This document shows, one piece after another, positions 8,823-15,348 of a stretch of 44,448 nucleotides of DNA. The translations under genes and the position numbers were made by a program. The DNA is taken from positions 1-44,448 of the forward strand of contig NZ_PQSR01000067.1 in NCBI RefSeq assembly GCF_002920635.1, written 5' to 3'. The DNA comes from Streptomyces sp. Ru72. Lineage in GTDB: Bacteria; Actinomycetota; Actinomycetes; Streptomycetales; Streptomycetaceae. Under the pieces are notes generated by a model that saw only the letters and a program-made list of their open reading frames with translations, had not been told where the DNA came from and did no database searches. The stretch's first letter is position 1. Every line of letters begins with the position of its first letter.

Positions 8823-9206
8823 CGGAGGGCCCACGGCAGACGGAGCGCTCACGAGGGCTGCGCGGGCTGAGGGCCGACGGGCCGGGCAGGCTTGAGCCCT
8901 GGCGATCTGCCCGCCGTCCGCCACCGTGCGGCGGTCGGTTCCCGGAAGACGGGCGGCAGGGCCGTCCGGAAGCCGGTCCGGAATGTTCGGAAACTCCCTG
9001 CGTCGCGCAGGGACCGCGAACGGTGAGGGCCGCCGGCCGTCGATCCGGCCCTGGCCGGCCCCGGCCCCACCGCAGTGCCGTCCGACGCGACGGCCGCGCT
9101 CCGTTCGGCGCGCGGGCGGTGGCAGGCCGGGGCAGGCCCGGCAAACGGGCGCCGACGCGCACGTCGGTCCCGGCAACGGGCGCCGGCCGGCCGCCGCCCG
9201 GACGGC
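8823..9206. other. Gene-free stretch between convergent GT9 and MFS genes
   Basis: 384 bases without a convincing gene. Open frames here are Arg/Gly/Pro-rich shadows on both strands. It holds one compact stem-loop (8995-9013) that may end transcription from one or both sides; I see nothing else in it. Confidence 0.6.
8995..9013. terminator. Stem-loop between convergent genes
   Basis: tccctgcg / cgcaggga form a perfect 8-bp stem around the loop tcg. It sits between the ends of the frameshifted GT9 gene and the leftward MFS gene, the position of a bidirectional terminator. There is no T-run, which is common in Streptomyces. Confidence 0.4.
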
Positions 9207-10586
9207 TCAGGCCGCGGTGCTCAGGTCCGGTACTCCGCGGTCCTCCGTGCGGAGCACCACCGCCGGGGTGGTACGGCGCCGGCGCAGGGCGAAGCCCGCT
9301 CCGATCGTGCCCGCGATGATCACGCCGCCGACGACGAGGGCGCCCCGGGCTCCGGCCATCTGCATGAGGAGACCGAGCGCGGGCGGGCCGCCCAGGCCCC
9401 ACGCCGTGCTGATGGTCCTCCACACGCCGAGCACACGACCGCGCAGGTGGGCGGGCGGGTCGGTCTGCAGGACGGTCGTCCCGGCGGTGTCCGAGACGGA
9501 CTCCACCACGGCCATCGGCAGAACCAGCACCAGCAGCACGGCGAGCGACGGCGAGAGCCCCGCCACGATCTGGAGGAGTCCGCCCACGGCGGCCAGCGTG
9601 CCCACCACCCGCACGGAGGGCCGGCGCAGCCGGGCACCGAGGACCGCACCGACGATGCCTCCGACGGCGAGGACGGTGGACACCGTGCCGAACGCCCCGG
9701 CGCCGCCCGCGAGCGGGCCGGTGACGAGGACGGCCAGGGTGAGGCCGTAGTTGCGTCCGAAGATCGCGCTGATCCCGGTGATGCCCGCAAGGGCGACCAG
9801 CCGCGGGCGGCGCGCGAAGAACGCCAGGCCCTGCCGCACGGTCATGTCCCCGCCCGCGGGCCGACCGCCGCGCTGGGCCGGGACGGCAGGCGCACGGCGC
9901 GCGGGAGCCCGTACGGCGCCGGGTGCCGGGCGCAGGAAGGGGATCACGGAAGCGACGAACAGGAAGGACACCCCGTTCGCGGCGTACGCGGCGGCCGTGC
10001 CGAAGAAGCCGACCGCCACACCGGCGAGCGCTGTACCGGCGAGCCGGCCCGCGCTGTGCACCAGCGAGCCCACGCCGATCGCGGAGGGGACGTCCTCCTC
10101 GCGGACGAGGTCGTTGCCCAGCAGCGCGCACGCGGGCCCGTCGACGGTGGCGATCAGGCCGGTGACGGCGGCCAGCACCATCAGCACCGGCACGTCGAGC
10201 CGGCCGAGCACGACGAGGACGGCCGTCGTGAAGGCGACGGCGCCGAGGAGCGCCTGGCTGACGGCGGCGGTCAGCTTCCTCGGCAGGCGGTCGACGGCGG
10301 CGCCGCCCGCGAGGCTCACGAGGAGAGCGGGGGCGGCCTGGACGGAGATCGACAGGCCGGTGGCGGCGGCGGACCCGGTGATCTTCAGGACCAGCAGGTT
10401 CTGCACCGTGAGCTGCATCCAGGTGCCGGCGTTCGAGACGAAGTTCGCCAGGGACCACCAGCGCATGCTGCGGTACTTCAGGGATCTCCAGGGCGAGGAG
10501 GACTCGGCCGCCGAGGCGGCGACCGGCGCCGAAGCAGCCGGCACGGGGGCAGAAGGGGACGCGGAAGCGACAGGGGAAGAAGGCAC
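9207..10586 (-). CDS. MFS transporter (DHA3/EntS-like exporter)
   Basis: A 459-aa protein with about 12 hydrophobic segments. An Ala/Ser/Pro-rich N-terminal tail of ~30 residues precedes the first helix region (SLANFVSNAGTWMQLTVQNL). GGAAVDRLPRKL is the cytoplasmic loop 2-3 motif of the major facilitator superfamily, and DPPAHLRGRVLGVWRT is the ending typical of EntS/MefA-like DHA3 exporters. The annotated start is a GTG at 10586; an internal ATG before the first helix is possible. Substrate unknown. It lies between the two glycan-gene blocks, so export of a precursor is possible but not shown. Confidence 0.85.
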   Translation of the reverse strand: MPSSPVASASPSAPVPAASAPVAASAAESSSPWRSLKYRSMRWWSLANFVSNAGTWMQLTVQNLLVLKITGSAAATGLSISVQAAPALLVSLAGGAAVDRLPRKLTAAVSQALLGAVAFTTAVLVVLGRLDVPVLMVLAAVTGLIATVDGPACALLGNDLVREEDVPSAIGVGSLVHSAGRLAGTALAGVAVGFFGTAAAYAANGVSFLFVASVIPFLRPAPGAVRAPARRAPAVPAQRGGRPAGGDMTVRQGLAFFARRPRLVALAGITGISAIFGRNYGLTLAVLVTGPLAGGAGAFGTVSTVLAVGGIVGAVLGARLRRPSVRVVGTLAAVGGLLQIVAGLSPSLAVLLVLVLPMAVVESVSDTAGTTVLQTDPPAHLRGRVLGVWRTISTAWGLGGPPALGLLMQMAGARGALVVGGVIIAGTIGAGFALRRRRTTPAVVLRTEDRGVPDLSTAA

Positions 10587-10798
10587 AGTGATCTTCGGGG
10601 ACGGGTCCCGGAGGACTCACACGGAACATCGGCGGGAGCTCGGTACACCGGCTGCGCTGCGCGGTCGCTCCCCCGGATCTGGCGGGTGCCGTGCCGCCGG
10701 TGAGCCGCGGTGCGGGTCCCGGGAGGACGGCGTCGCCCATCGTGGCAGACGGGACCGGCGAGTCGTCGCCGCGGACCCCGGGCGGGGTGCCGAAAGCA

Positions 10799-10831
10799 CA
10801 CCAAGTCCCCGACACTGTCGGGGACTTGGTG
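10799..10831. terminator. Perfect 16-bp-arm palindrome, likely terminator
   Basis: caccaagtccccgaca (10799-10814) and its exact reverse complement (10816-10831) flank a single central c. The hairpin lies just downstream of the leftward DUF2795 gene (stop at 10877) and upstream of the MFS start (10586), which fits termination of the DUF2795 transcript. An operator role for the MFS gene is the alternative. Confidence 0.6.
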
Positions 10832-10876
10832 CTCCTGTGTACTTGCTCACAGCGTCCGCGGCCGACCGCCGTGACG

Positions 10877-11194
10877 TCAGTCCTCCAGTTCCTCCTGGAT
10901 CGGCGTCTTCGGCGCGTCCCGCAGGTGCTGCGACAGCCCGGGTTCGCCGCCCTCACGCGCCTGCTCGGCACGCTGTGCGGCGGTGTGCCCGAGGTCGGAG
11001 TCGGGGTCCACCCGGACCGACCGCGCCACGTCCTCCCGGCTGGTGTACTCCTCGGGCGGTATTCCGCGCAGCGCCTTGACCACCTCGTCCGAGGCGCCGG
11101 CCGTTCGCGCCGCCGTCAGCAACTGGTCCTTGTCGGCCGGAAAGTCGACGTCCCTGAGCGCGCCGAGCACCTCCGGCACATCGGCGTGCGCCAT
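10877..11194 (-). CDS. DUF2795 protein
   Basis: A 105-aa hydrophilic protein. The N-terminal ~60 residues (VPEVLGALRDVDFPADKDQL, then EVVKALRGIPPEEYTSREDV) match the DUF2795 pattern: a helix, FPADK, helix, and a Leu-rich IP..EY..xxDV block. The C-terminal 40 residues are charged and probably disordered. A strong Shine-Dalgarno (aaggagg) precedes the ATG. It is 14 bases downstream of a 56-aa gene, so the two are co-transcribed, apparently from a sigma-B-type promoter at 11426-11451. Molecular function of DUF2795 is unknown to me. Confidence 0.8.
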   Translation of the reverse strand: MAHADVPEVLGALRDVDFPADKDQLLTAARTAGASDEVVKALRGIPPEEYTSREDVARSVRVDPDSDLGHTAAQRAEQAREGGEPGLSQHLRDAPKTPIQEELED

Positions 11195-11208
11195 GGGGGG
11201 CCTCCTTG

Positions 11209-11379
11209 CTACCGCTCTTCGTAGTCCTCCCGCTGGATGCCCGCCTCCTCCATCGCCTCACGCATGGTGCGGCCGGAGGGACCGGTGGGGGCGGCCTTGC
11301 CGGCCTCCTCCTGCGCCGGTTCCACGACCACGTCGTCGGTGGTCTCGGTCTTCTTCCGGTTCTCCTCGGGAACGGTCAT
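11209..11379 (-). CDS. Small acidic hypothetical protein (56 aa)
   Basis: An ATG at 11379 opens a 56-aa frame starting MTVPEENRKKTETTDD and ending MEEAGIQREDYEER, with a gaggaa Shine-Dalgarno 10 bases upstream. It is highly charged, with no hydrophobic segment. The stop is 14 bases before the DUF2795 start, whose Shine-Dalgarno begins right after this stop, so the genes form a two-gene operon. The composition is protein-like rather than an antisense shadow (Glu/Lys/Thr-rich with a TMREAMEEAG helix). Function unknown. Confidence 0.65.
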   Translation of the reverse strand: MTVPEENRKKTETTDDVVVEPAQEEAGKAAPTGPSGRTMREAMEEAGIQREDYEER

Positions 11380-11425
11380 CGCGACGATTCCTCACATACG
11401 CCTTTCGCTTCCTGAACGACGGCGA

Positions 11426-11451
11426 GTACCCGAAGACCAGGCGGTGAACAC
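11426..11451 (-). promoter_or_regulatory. Sigma-B-type promoter for the 56-aa/DUF2795 operon
   Basis: On the minus strand GTGT (11451-11448), 16 bases, then GGGTAC (11431-11426) fits the S. coelicolor sigma-B-family consensus GNNT-N14-16-GGGTAY. The predicted transcript would start near 11418, about 40 bases before the ATG at 11379. Confidence 0.5.
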
Positions 11452-11560
11452 CCTGAAGATCGGGAACACACAACATGCGCGCCGGGCGACGGCGAGCGCG
11501 GCGTCTGAGAGCCACCGCCCGGGCGGTGGCGGGGGGCGGGGGATCGCGCGTCCGGCCTGC

Positions 11561-11586
11561 GCATGGCCCCGCCGGGCCACGGGTAC
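11561..11586 (+). promoter_or_regulatory. Sigma-B-type promoter for the rightward DUF2795 gene
   Basis: GCAT (11561-11564), 16 bases, then GGGTAC (11581-11586) fits the same consensus. It gives a leader of about 55 bases before the ATG at 11650. Confidence 0.5.
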
Positions 11587-11649
11587 TCGGGGGTCCGGCG
11601 CTTTTGGCGGCGCCGTGTCAACCGGAACGTCTCACCGCCTGGAGGAGCC

Positions 11650-11844
11650 ATGGCGGGTGTCAGCCCCACAGATCTGCAGAAAGCACTGTCCGGCGCGGAG
11701 TACCCGGCCGACACCGAGCAGCTCAAGAAGGTCGCCCGGGACAACCGCGCTCCCAGGGAGATCACCGAGCGCATCGATCACCTCGGGAAGAAGAAGTTCC
11801 AGAACCCGGCCGAGGTGAGCAAGGCGGTGTTCGAGAACGAGTGA
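11650..11844 (+). CDS. DUF2795 protein (64 aa)
   Basis: A 64-aa minimal DUF2795 domain: VSPTDLQKALSGAEYPADTE, then QLKKVARDNRAP and KKFQNPAEVSKAVFENE. It resembles the N-terminal domain of the divergent DUF2795 protein at 10877-11194 without its charged tail. A ggagga Shine-Dalgarno lies 4-9 bases before the ATG at 11650. The gene appears to have its own sigma-B-type promoter. Function unknown. Confidence 0.82.
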   Translation: MAGVSPTDLQKALSGAEYPADTEQLKKVARDNRAPREITERIDHLGKKKFQNPAEVSKAVFENE

Positions 11845-11906
11845 TCCCAAGTCGAAGGTGCGGCGGCCGGGGCGAGGTGCCCCGGCCGCGGTGCGTGCAC
11901 CGGCGG

Positions 11907-12920
11907 TCAGCCGACGTACTTGCGGGCCGGAGAGGTCCGCCGCGCCTCCTCCAGGGCGACCAGCCGGGCCTCGAGGTCGGCGGGCACGGGATCACGCTGT
12001 TTCAGGACCCAGGGAAGCCCCGCCGCCGCCCGCGCGAACGCGCGCACGGACGCGCGGTCCCGGGGAACGGTGCGCATGAGGTACCAGGTACGGCGCAGCG
12101 CGGACGGCCAGGGACGGCGCAGCCAGGTGAACCACAGGGTGTTGCGCAGTCCGAGGACGCGCCGTTCGGTGCTGTCCCGCACCTGGGACGCGGCATGGTG
12201 AATGGTCAGTTCGGGTGCATAACTCAGCCAGTGGCCGCGGCGCAGCAGGTCGGTGGCGAGGAGTTCCTCCTCACCGCCCAGCCACAGTCCGGGGTGGAAG
12301 CCGCCCACCGCCCTGAAGGCGTCGACGCGCATCACGGTCGCGGCGGCGAGGAACGACCCCAGCGCGGGACCGGGCAGCCAGCCGGGGCCCGTGAGGGGCG
12401 AGTCGCGCAGTTCGGCGACGACGGGGTCCTCCTCCCCCGACGGCTCGACCACGATGCGGGCCGTCACGGCCGCGAGTCGGGGGTGGGCGTCGAGGAGGTC
12501 CGCGGCACGCCTCAAGGACCCCGGTTCCCACCAGGTGTCGTCGTCGCAGAACGCCACATACGGCGTCCGTACGTGGCGGACGGCCAGGTTGCGGCCGACC
12601 GCTCCCAGGTTGCGTCCGGGGCACAGCAGCCGGACCTCGGGGAAGTGCCGGGTGACGGCGTCCGCGGTGCCGTCGGTGGATCCGTTGTCGGTGACGACGA
12701 CCTGAGGCCGCTCGGGAAGGTCCCGCAGGGCACGCAGGGTGCGCAGCAGTTCCGGGCGGCGATCCCGGGTGATCACGACGACCGTGGTCCGGCGGTCGGG
12801 GCGGGGGCCGTCGCCGCGCGGGGTGCCGGCGTCGCTCCGGGGTGTCGTGGCGGGCACACGGGAGGGGTCGTGGGGCATGTCCGCTCGTCCTCGGTCGTCG
12901 GTGCGGTCGTCGGTGCTCAT
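11907..12920 (-). CDS. Family 2 glycosyltransferase
   Basis: A 337-aa GT2. Residues 1-44 are a charged, probably disordered tail. The GT-A domain then has TVVVITRDRRPELLRTLRAL (46-65), VVTDNGSTDGTADAV and the DXD motif FCDDDTWW (125-131), with LWLGGEEELLATDLL as the ED region. It is a clear paralogue of the adjacent upstream gene: both share NLAVRH.xTPYVAF and the DDDxWW motif. The ATG at 12920 overlaps that gene's stop (ATGA), so I prefer it over upstream in-frame starts. Probably adds a residue of the same glycan; donor unknown. Confidence 0.87.
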   Translation of the reverse strand: MSTDDRTDDRGRADMPHDPSRVPATTPRSDAGTPRGDGPRPDRRTTVVVITRDRRPELLRTLRALRDLPERPQVVVTDNGSTDGTADAVTRHFPEVRLLCPGRNLGAVGRNLAVRHVRTPYVAFCDDDTWWEPGSLRRAADLLDAHPRLAAVTARIVVEPSGEEDPVVAELRDSPLTGPGWLPGPALGSFLAAATVMRVDAFRAVGGFHPGLWLGGEEELLATDLLRRGHWLSYAPELTIHHAASQVRDSTERRVLGLRNTLWFTWLRRPWPSALRRTWYLMRTVPRDRASVRAFARAAAGLPWVLKQRDPVPADLEARLVALEEARRTSPARKYVG

Positions 12921-13810
12921 GGCGTGGCCCGCTCCAGCAGGCGAACGGCGTGCTCGATCCGTGCGGGCAGCGGTTCTCGGTCCCTGAGGGCCGCGGGGAG
13001 GCGGGCGATCGCACCGCGCAACGCCGCCGCGGCGTCGCGCTCGCCGCGGGCCGCCGCCGCGGCGAGGCGGGCGGTGTGGCCCAGTGCCACCGTGACGGGC
13101 CGGCGGAGCCACGCGGTGAGCAGGGCGTTGCGCCGCTGGACCGCCGAACGGCCCGGTCGTCCGCCGGGATCCGGGTGGTGGTGGGCCGTCACCGACGGCA
13201 CATAGCTGACGCCCCAGCCGCGGGCCGCGAGGTCGTAGGCCAGCAGGGTCTCCTCGCCCCCGAAGAACAGCACCCGGTGGTAGCCGCCTGCTTCCAGGAA
13301 GGCCCGGCGGCGGACCACCGCCGCGCAGGCGAGGAAGCCGAGCACCGGGCGGCCGGGGAGATCGGGGTCGGGCGGCAGCGGCGAGCGCGCGAGGACGGCG
13401 TTCAGCGGGTCCTCGGCGGCCTGGGGGCCGACCAGCGTGCGGGCGGCCAGCAGGCCGAGCCGCGGGTGGTCGTCGAGGACGTCCGCCGCGGTGTCCAGGG
13501 CGCCCGGCGCCCACCAGGAGTCGTCGTCGCTGAAGGCGACGTAGGGCGTGACCGCGTGCCGTACCGCGAGGTTGCGGCCCAGCGCGCCGGTGTTGCGTCC
13601 GGCGACCAGGACGCGCGCGCCCAGCGGGTGGTCGCGTACGGCGTCCACGGTCGCGTCGCTGGAGCCGTTGTCCACGACGATGACGGGGGGCCGCTCGGGC
13701 AGGTCGGCCAGCTGGTCCAGGGTGCGCAGCACGCTGTCACGGCGGTCGCGGGTGATCATGGCGACGGTGACACGGGAGGCGTGCCGCTCGGGCGCGTCGA
13801 TGTGCTTCAC
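12917..13810 (-). CDS. Family 2 glycosyltransferase
   Basis: A 297-aa GT2 with a GTG start that overlaps the stop of the upstream GT9 fragment. The domain opens with RVTVAMITRDRRDSVLRTL (13-31), followed by VVDNGSSDATVDAV, NLAVRHAVTPYVAFSDDDSW (DDD at 95-97) and LFFGGEETLLAYDL. It is paralogous to the gene immediately downstream and coupled to it, which suggests tandem duplication followed by divergence and sequential transfer steps (inference). Confidence 0.87.
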   Translation of the reverse strand: MKHIDAPERHASRVTVAMITRDRRDSVLRTLDQLADLPERPPVIVVDNGSSDATVDAVRDHPLGARVLVAGRNTGALGRNLAVRHAVTPYVAFSDDDSWWAPGALDTAADVLDDHPRLGLLAARTLVGPQAAEDPLNAVLARSPLPPDPDLPGRPVLGFLACAAVVRRRAFLEAGGYHRVLFFGGEETLLAYDLAARGWGVSYVPSVTAHHHPDPGGRPGRSAVQRRNALLTAWLRRPVTVALGHTARLAAAAARGERDAAAALRGAIARLPAALRDREPLPARIEHAVRLLERATP

Positions 13811-14016
13811 CCGCCCTCCTGGAGCAGCTTCTGCACGCCGCGCAGCACGTCGTGGTCCGTGATCTCGTTCAGACCCGGGTGGACATTCGTGTCCGCGCGG
13901 GAACCGGTCTCGTCGCCGAGGAGCACACCGGGCACTTCGTAGGGTCCCCGGCGCGGATCCACCGGAGAGCGGAGCGAGACGACGGGGGCGCCGGTGGCGG
14001 CGGTGAGCGCCTTCAC
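13807..14016 (-). CDS. GT9-like C-terminal fragment (69 aa), translationally coupled
   Basis: A GTG at 14016 overlaps the stop of the SDR gene (GTGA), and the frame runs 69 codons to a stop that overlaps the next GT2 start. The peptide begins with KALTAATGAPVVSLRSPVDP and ends HPGLNEITDHDVLRGVQKLL. Both blocks resemble the end of a family 9 glycosyltransferase (TAATGTPVVSLFGP...; CL..I....V). The N-terminal Rossmann domain and the donor-binding HPG block are missing, so it cannot be a complete enzyme. It could be a remnant kept open by coupling, or a small subunit. Confidence 0.6.
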   Translation of the reverse strand: MKALTAATGAPVVSLRSPVDPRRGPYEVPGVLLGDETGSRADTNVHPGLNEITDHDVLRGVQKLLQEGG

Positions 14017-15035
14017 CGCGCCCCTCCCCCGTGCACCACTGGCTCCGGCATCCTGTCGGTGAAGGCGGCGATGGTCAGCTTGAGCCCTTCCTCCCAGGTC
14101 ACCTTCGGTACCCAGCCGAACAGTTCGCGGGCGAGGGTCGTGTCGGGCCGGCGTCGCGCGGGATCGCCCGGGTCCCGGTCGACGAAGGTCAGGCGCGAGT
14201 CCGAGCCGGTGAGGGCGATCACCCTGCGCGCGATCTCCTCGACGGTGGTCTCCTCGTCTCCGCCGATGTTGACGGGCCGCACGGACCGGCTGGCGGCGAC
14301 CCGCAGGATGCCGTCGACGGTGTCGTCGACGTAGCACAGGGAGCGGGTCTGGCGTCCGTCGCCCTCGATGGTGACCGGTTCCCCGGCCAGTGCCTGCCGG
14401 ATGAAGGTGGGGATCGCCTGGCGGCCGTCCGCCCGCATCCGGGGGCCGTAAGTGGTGAACACCCGTACGATGCCCGCGTCGGTGCACCGGGCGCTCGCGT
14501 GGGCGGTGGTGAGCGCCTCGGCGAACCGCTTGGACTCGGCGTAGGCGCTGTGCGGTCCGACGGGGTCGACGTCGCCCCAGTGGTCCTCCCGCTGCGGGTG
14601 CACCGCCGGATCGCCGTAGACCTGGCAGGAGGAGCCCAGCAGGAAGCGGGCGCCGTCCCGGTCGGCGACGGCCAGCGCGTTGCGCGTGCCGAGGCCGCAG
14701 GCGGCGATCGTCTCCAGGGCGCGGCCCCGGGCGTCGGCCGGGGAGGCCGGACCTGCGAAGTGCAGCACCACGTCGTAGGGGCCGGCGAGGGCGTCGCGGC
14801 TCTCGGGCCGCGCGATGTCGCACTCCACGAACCGGAAGCCCGGCCGACCGGTCAGATGGGCGATGTCGGCCACCGATCCCGACCTCAGGTCGTCCACGCA
14901 GTCGACGTCGATCCCGCTGTCCAGGAGACGCTCGCACAGGTGTGAGCCGATGAACCCGGCGCCCCCGGTCACCACGGCACGGCCCCAGTAGGGCCGGGCC
15001 GTCGGCAGCGGGGAGAACGTGGTCGTCGGCGTCAT
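14013..15035 (-). CDS. SDR-family nucleotide-sugar epimerase/decarboxylase (UDP-xylose-synthase-like)
   Basis: A 340-aa extended SDR. The NAD-binding GGAGFIGSHLCERLL is at about residues 24-38, YAESK supplies the catalytic Tyr/Lys, and QVYGDPAVHPQREDHWGDVD, VFTTYGPRM and IPTFIRQALAGEPVTI follow the pattern of UDP-glucuronate decarboxylases. The catalytic STSE motif of that family reads SSCQ here, so the Glu is Gln (my recollection of the family, not an alignment). Other readings are a 4,6-dehydratase or 4-epimerase; it is not HldD-like. The start is ATG 15035 with ggaagga upstream; GTG 15041 is an alternative. Confidence 0.8.
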   Translation of the reverse strand: MTPTTTFSPLPTARPYWGRAVVTGGAGFIGSHLCERLLDSGIDVDCVDDLRSGSVADIAHLTGRPGFRFVECDIARPESRDALAGPYDVVLHFAGPASPADARGRALETIAACGLGTRNALAVADRDGARFLLGSSCQVYGDPAVHPQREDHWGDVDPVGPHSAYAESKRFAEALTTAHASARCTDAGIVRVFTTYGPRMRADGRQAIPTFIRQALAGEPVTIEGDGRQTRSLCYVDDTVDGILRVAASRSVRPVNIGGDEETTVEEIARRVIALTGSDSRLTFVDRDPGDPARRRPDTTLARELFGWVPKVTWEEGLKLTIAAFTDRMPEPVVHGGGAR

Positions 15036-15211
15036 CAGCACGTGGTCCTTCCGCCTTCCTTCCGCCGATGAGTGACGCATGCCTGCGCGCGGCGGCCGTC
15101 GAGTGCCCCGGCGAGTCGTTTTCATGCTCCGGCCTGCGGTGAGGGCGTGCCACAGGGGTGCGGGCACCGCACCGCCGACCGCGTGGCGGCCTCGGCGGCT
15201 CGACTCGGCTC

Positions 15212-15247
15212 CTCCTGGCTCTCCCGGCGCTCCCGGCTCTCCTGGCT
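15212..15247. repeat. Four 9-bp tandem repeats
   Basis: Units ctcctggct, ctcccggcg, ctcccggct and ctcctggct follow one another without gaps, then decay into cgtcgtggct-type sequence up to about 15280. On the minus strand this would read as Gly-Glu-Pro-type triplets, but no start or Shine-Dalgarno supports a gene. Confidence 0.75.
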
Positions 15248-15290
15248 CGTCGTGGCTCATGGTCGCTCGTGGTGGCTCGTACGAGTGAAA

Positions 15291-15315
15291 CCGTGCGGTC
15301 GGATGGACCGCACGG
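15291..15315. promoter_or_regulatory. Perfect inverted repeat next to the ppx promoter
   Basis: ccgtgcggtc and gaccgcacgg form 10-bp arms around ggatg. The right arm touches the GCAT -35 element of the predicted sigma-B-type promoter, so it could be an operator; it lies too far upstream to be in the ppx transcript. Confidence 0.45.
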
Positions 15316-15339
15316 CATCCCCCGCGCCGAACGGGGTAC
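15315..15339 (+). promoter_or_regulatory. Sigma-B-type promoter giving a nearly leaderless ppx mRNA
   Basis: GCAT (15315-15318), 15 bases, then GGGTAC (15334-15339) fits GNNT-N14-16-GGGTAY. The ATG at 15349 lies 10 bases after the -10 element, so the transcript would start at or just before the ATG. That agrees with the lack of a good Shine-Dalgarno there. Confidence 0.45.
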
Positions 15340-15348
15340 TTCGCCGCC

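Larger units (their letters stand above)
15036..15348. other. Intergenic region between divergent SDR and Ppx/GppA genes
   Basis: 313 bases with no convincing gene. It contains a short 9-bp tandem repeat (15212-15247), a perfect 10-bp inverted repeat (15291-15315) and a sigma-B-type promoter (15315-15339) close to the rightward start. Open frames here are collagen-like shadows of the repeat. Confidence 0.6.

Noticed and set aside
6252..9176. Minus-strand open frame of 974 codons opposite gmhA-hldE-GT9
   Set aside because: Shadow frame with arginine/proline-rich composition opposite genes with clear catalytic motifs.
8603..9319. Frame-2 continuation of the second GT9 gene to 9319
   Set aside because: The extension is Arg/Gly-rich and runs into the convergent MFS gene, while the neighbouring frame carries the proper GT9 ending.
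14013..15035. HldD (ADP-heptose 6-epimerase)
   Set aside because: The sequence follows UDP-glucuronate decarboxylase blocks (VYGDPAVHP, HWGDVDPVGP) rather than HldD.
15212..15280. CRISPR-like repeat or collagen-like protein
   Set aside because: The units are 9 bp, contiguous and decaying, with no spacers; the Gly-Pro reading on the minus strand lacks a start and ribosome binding site.
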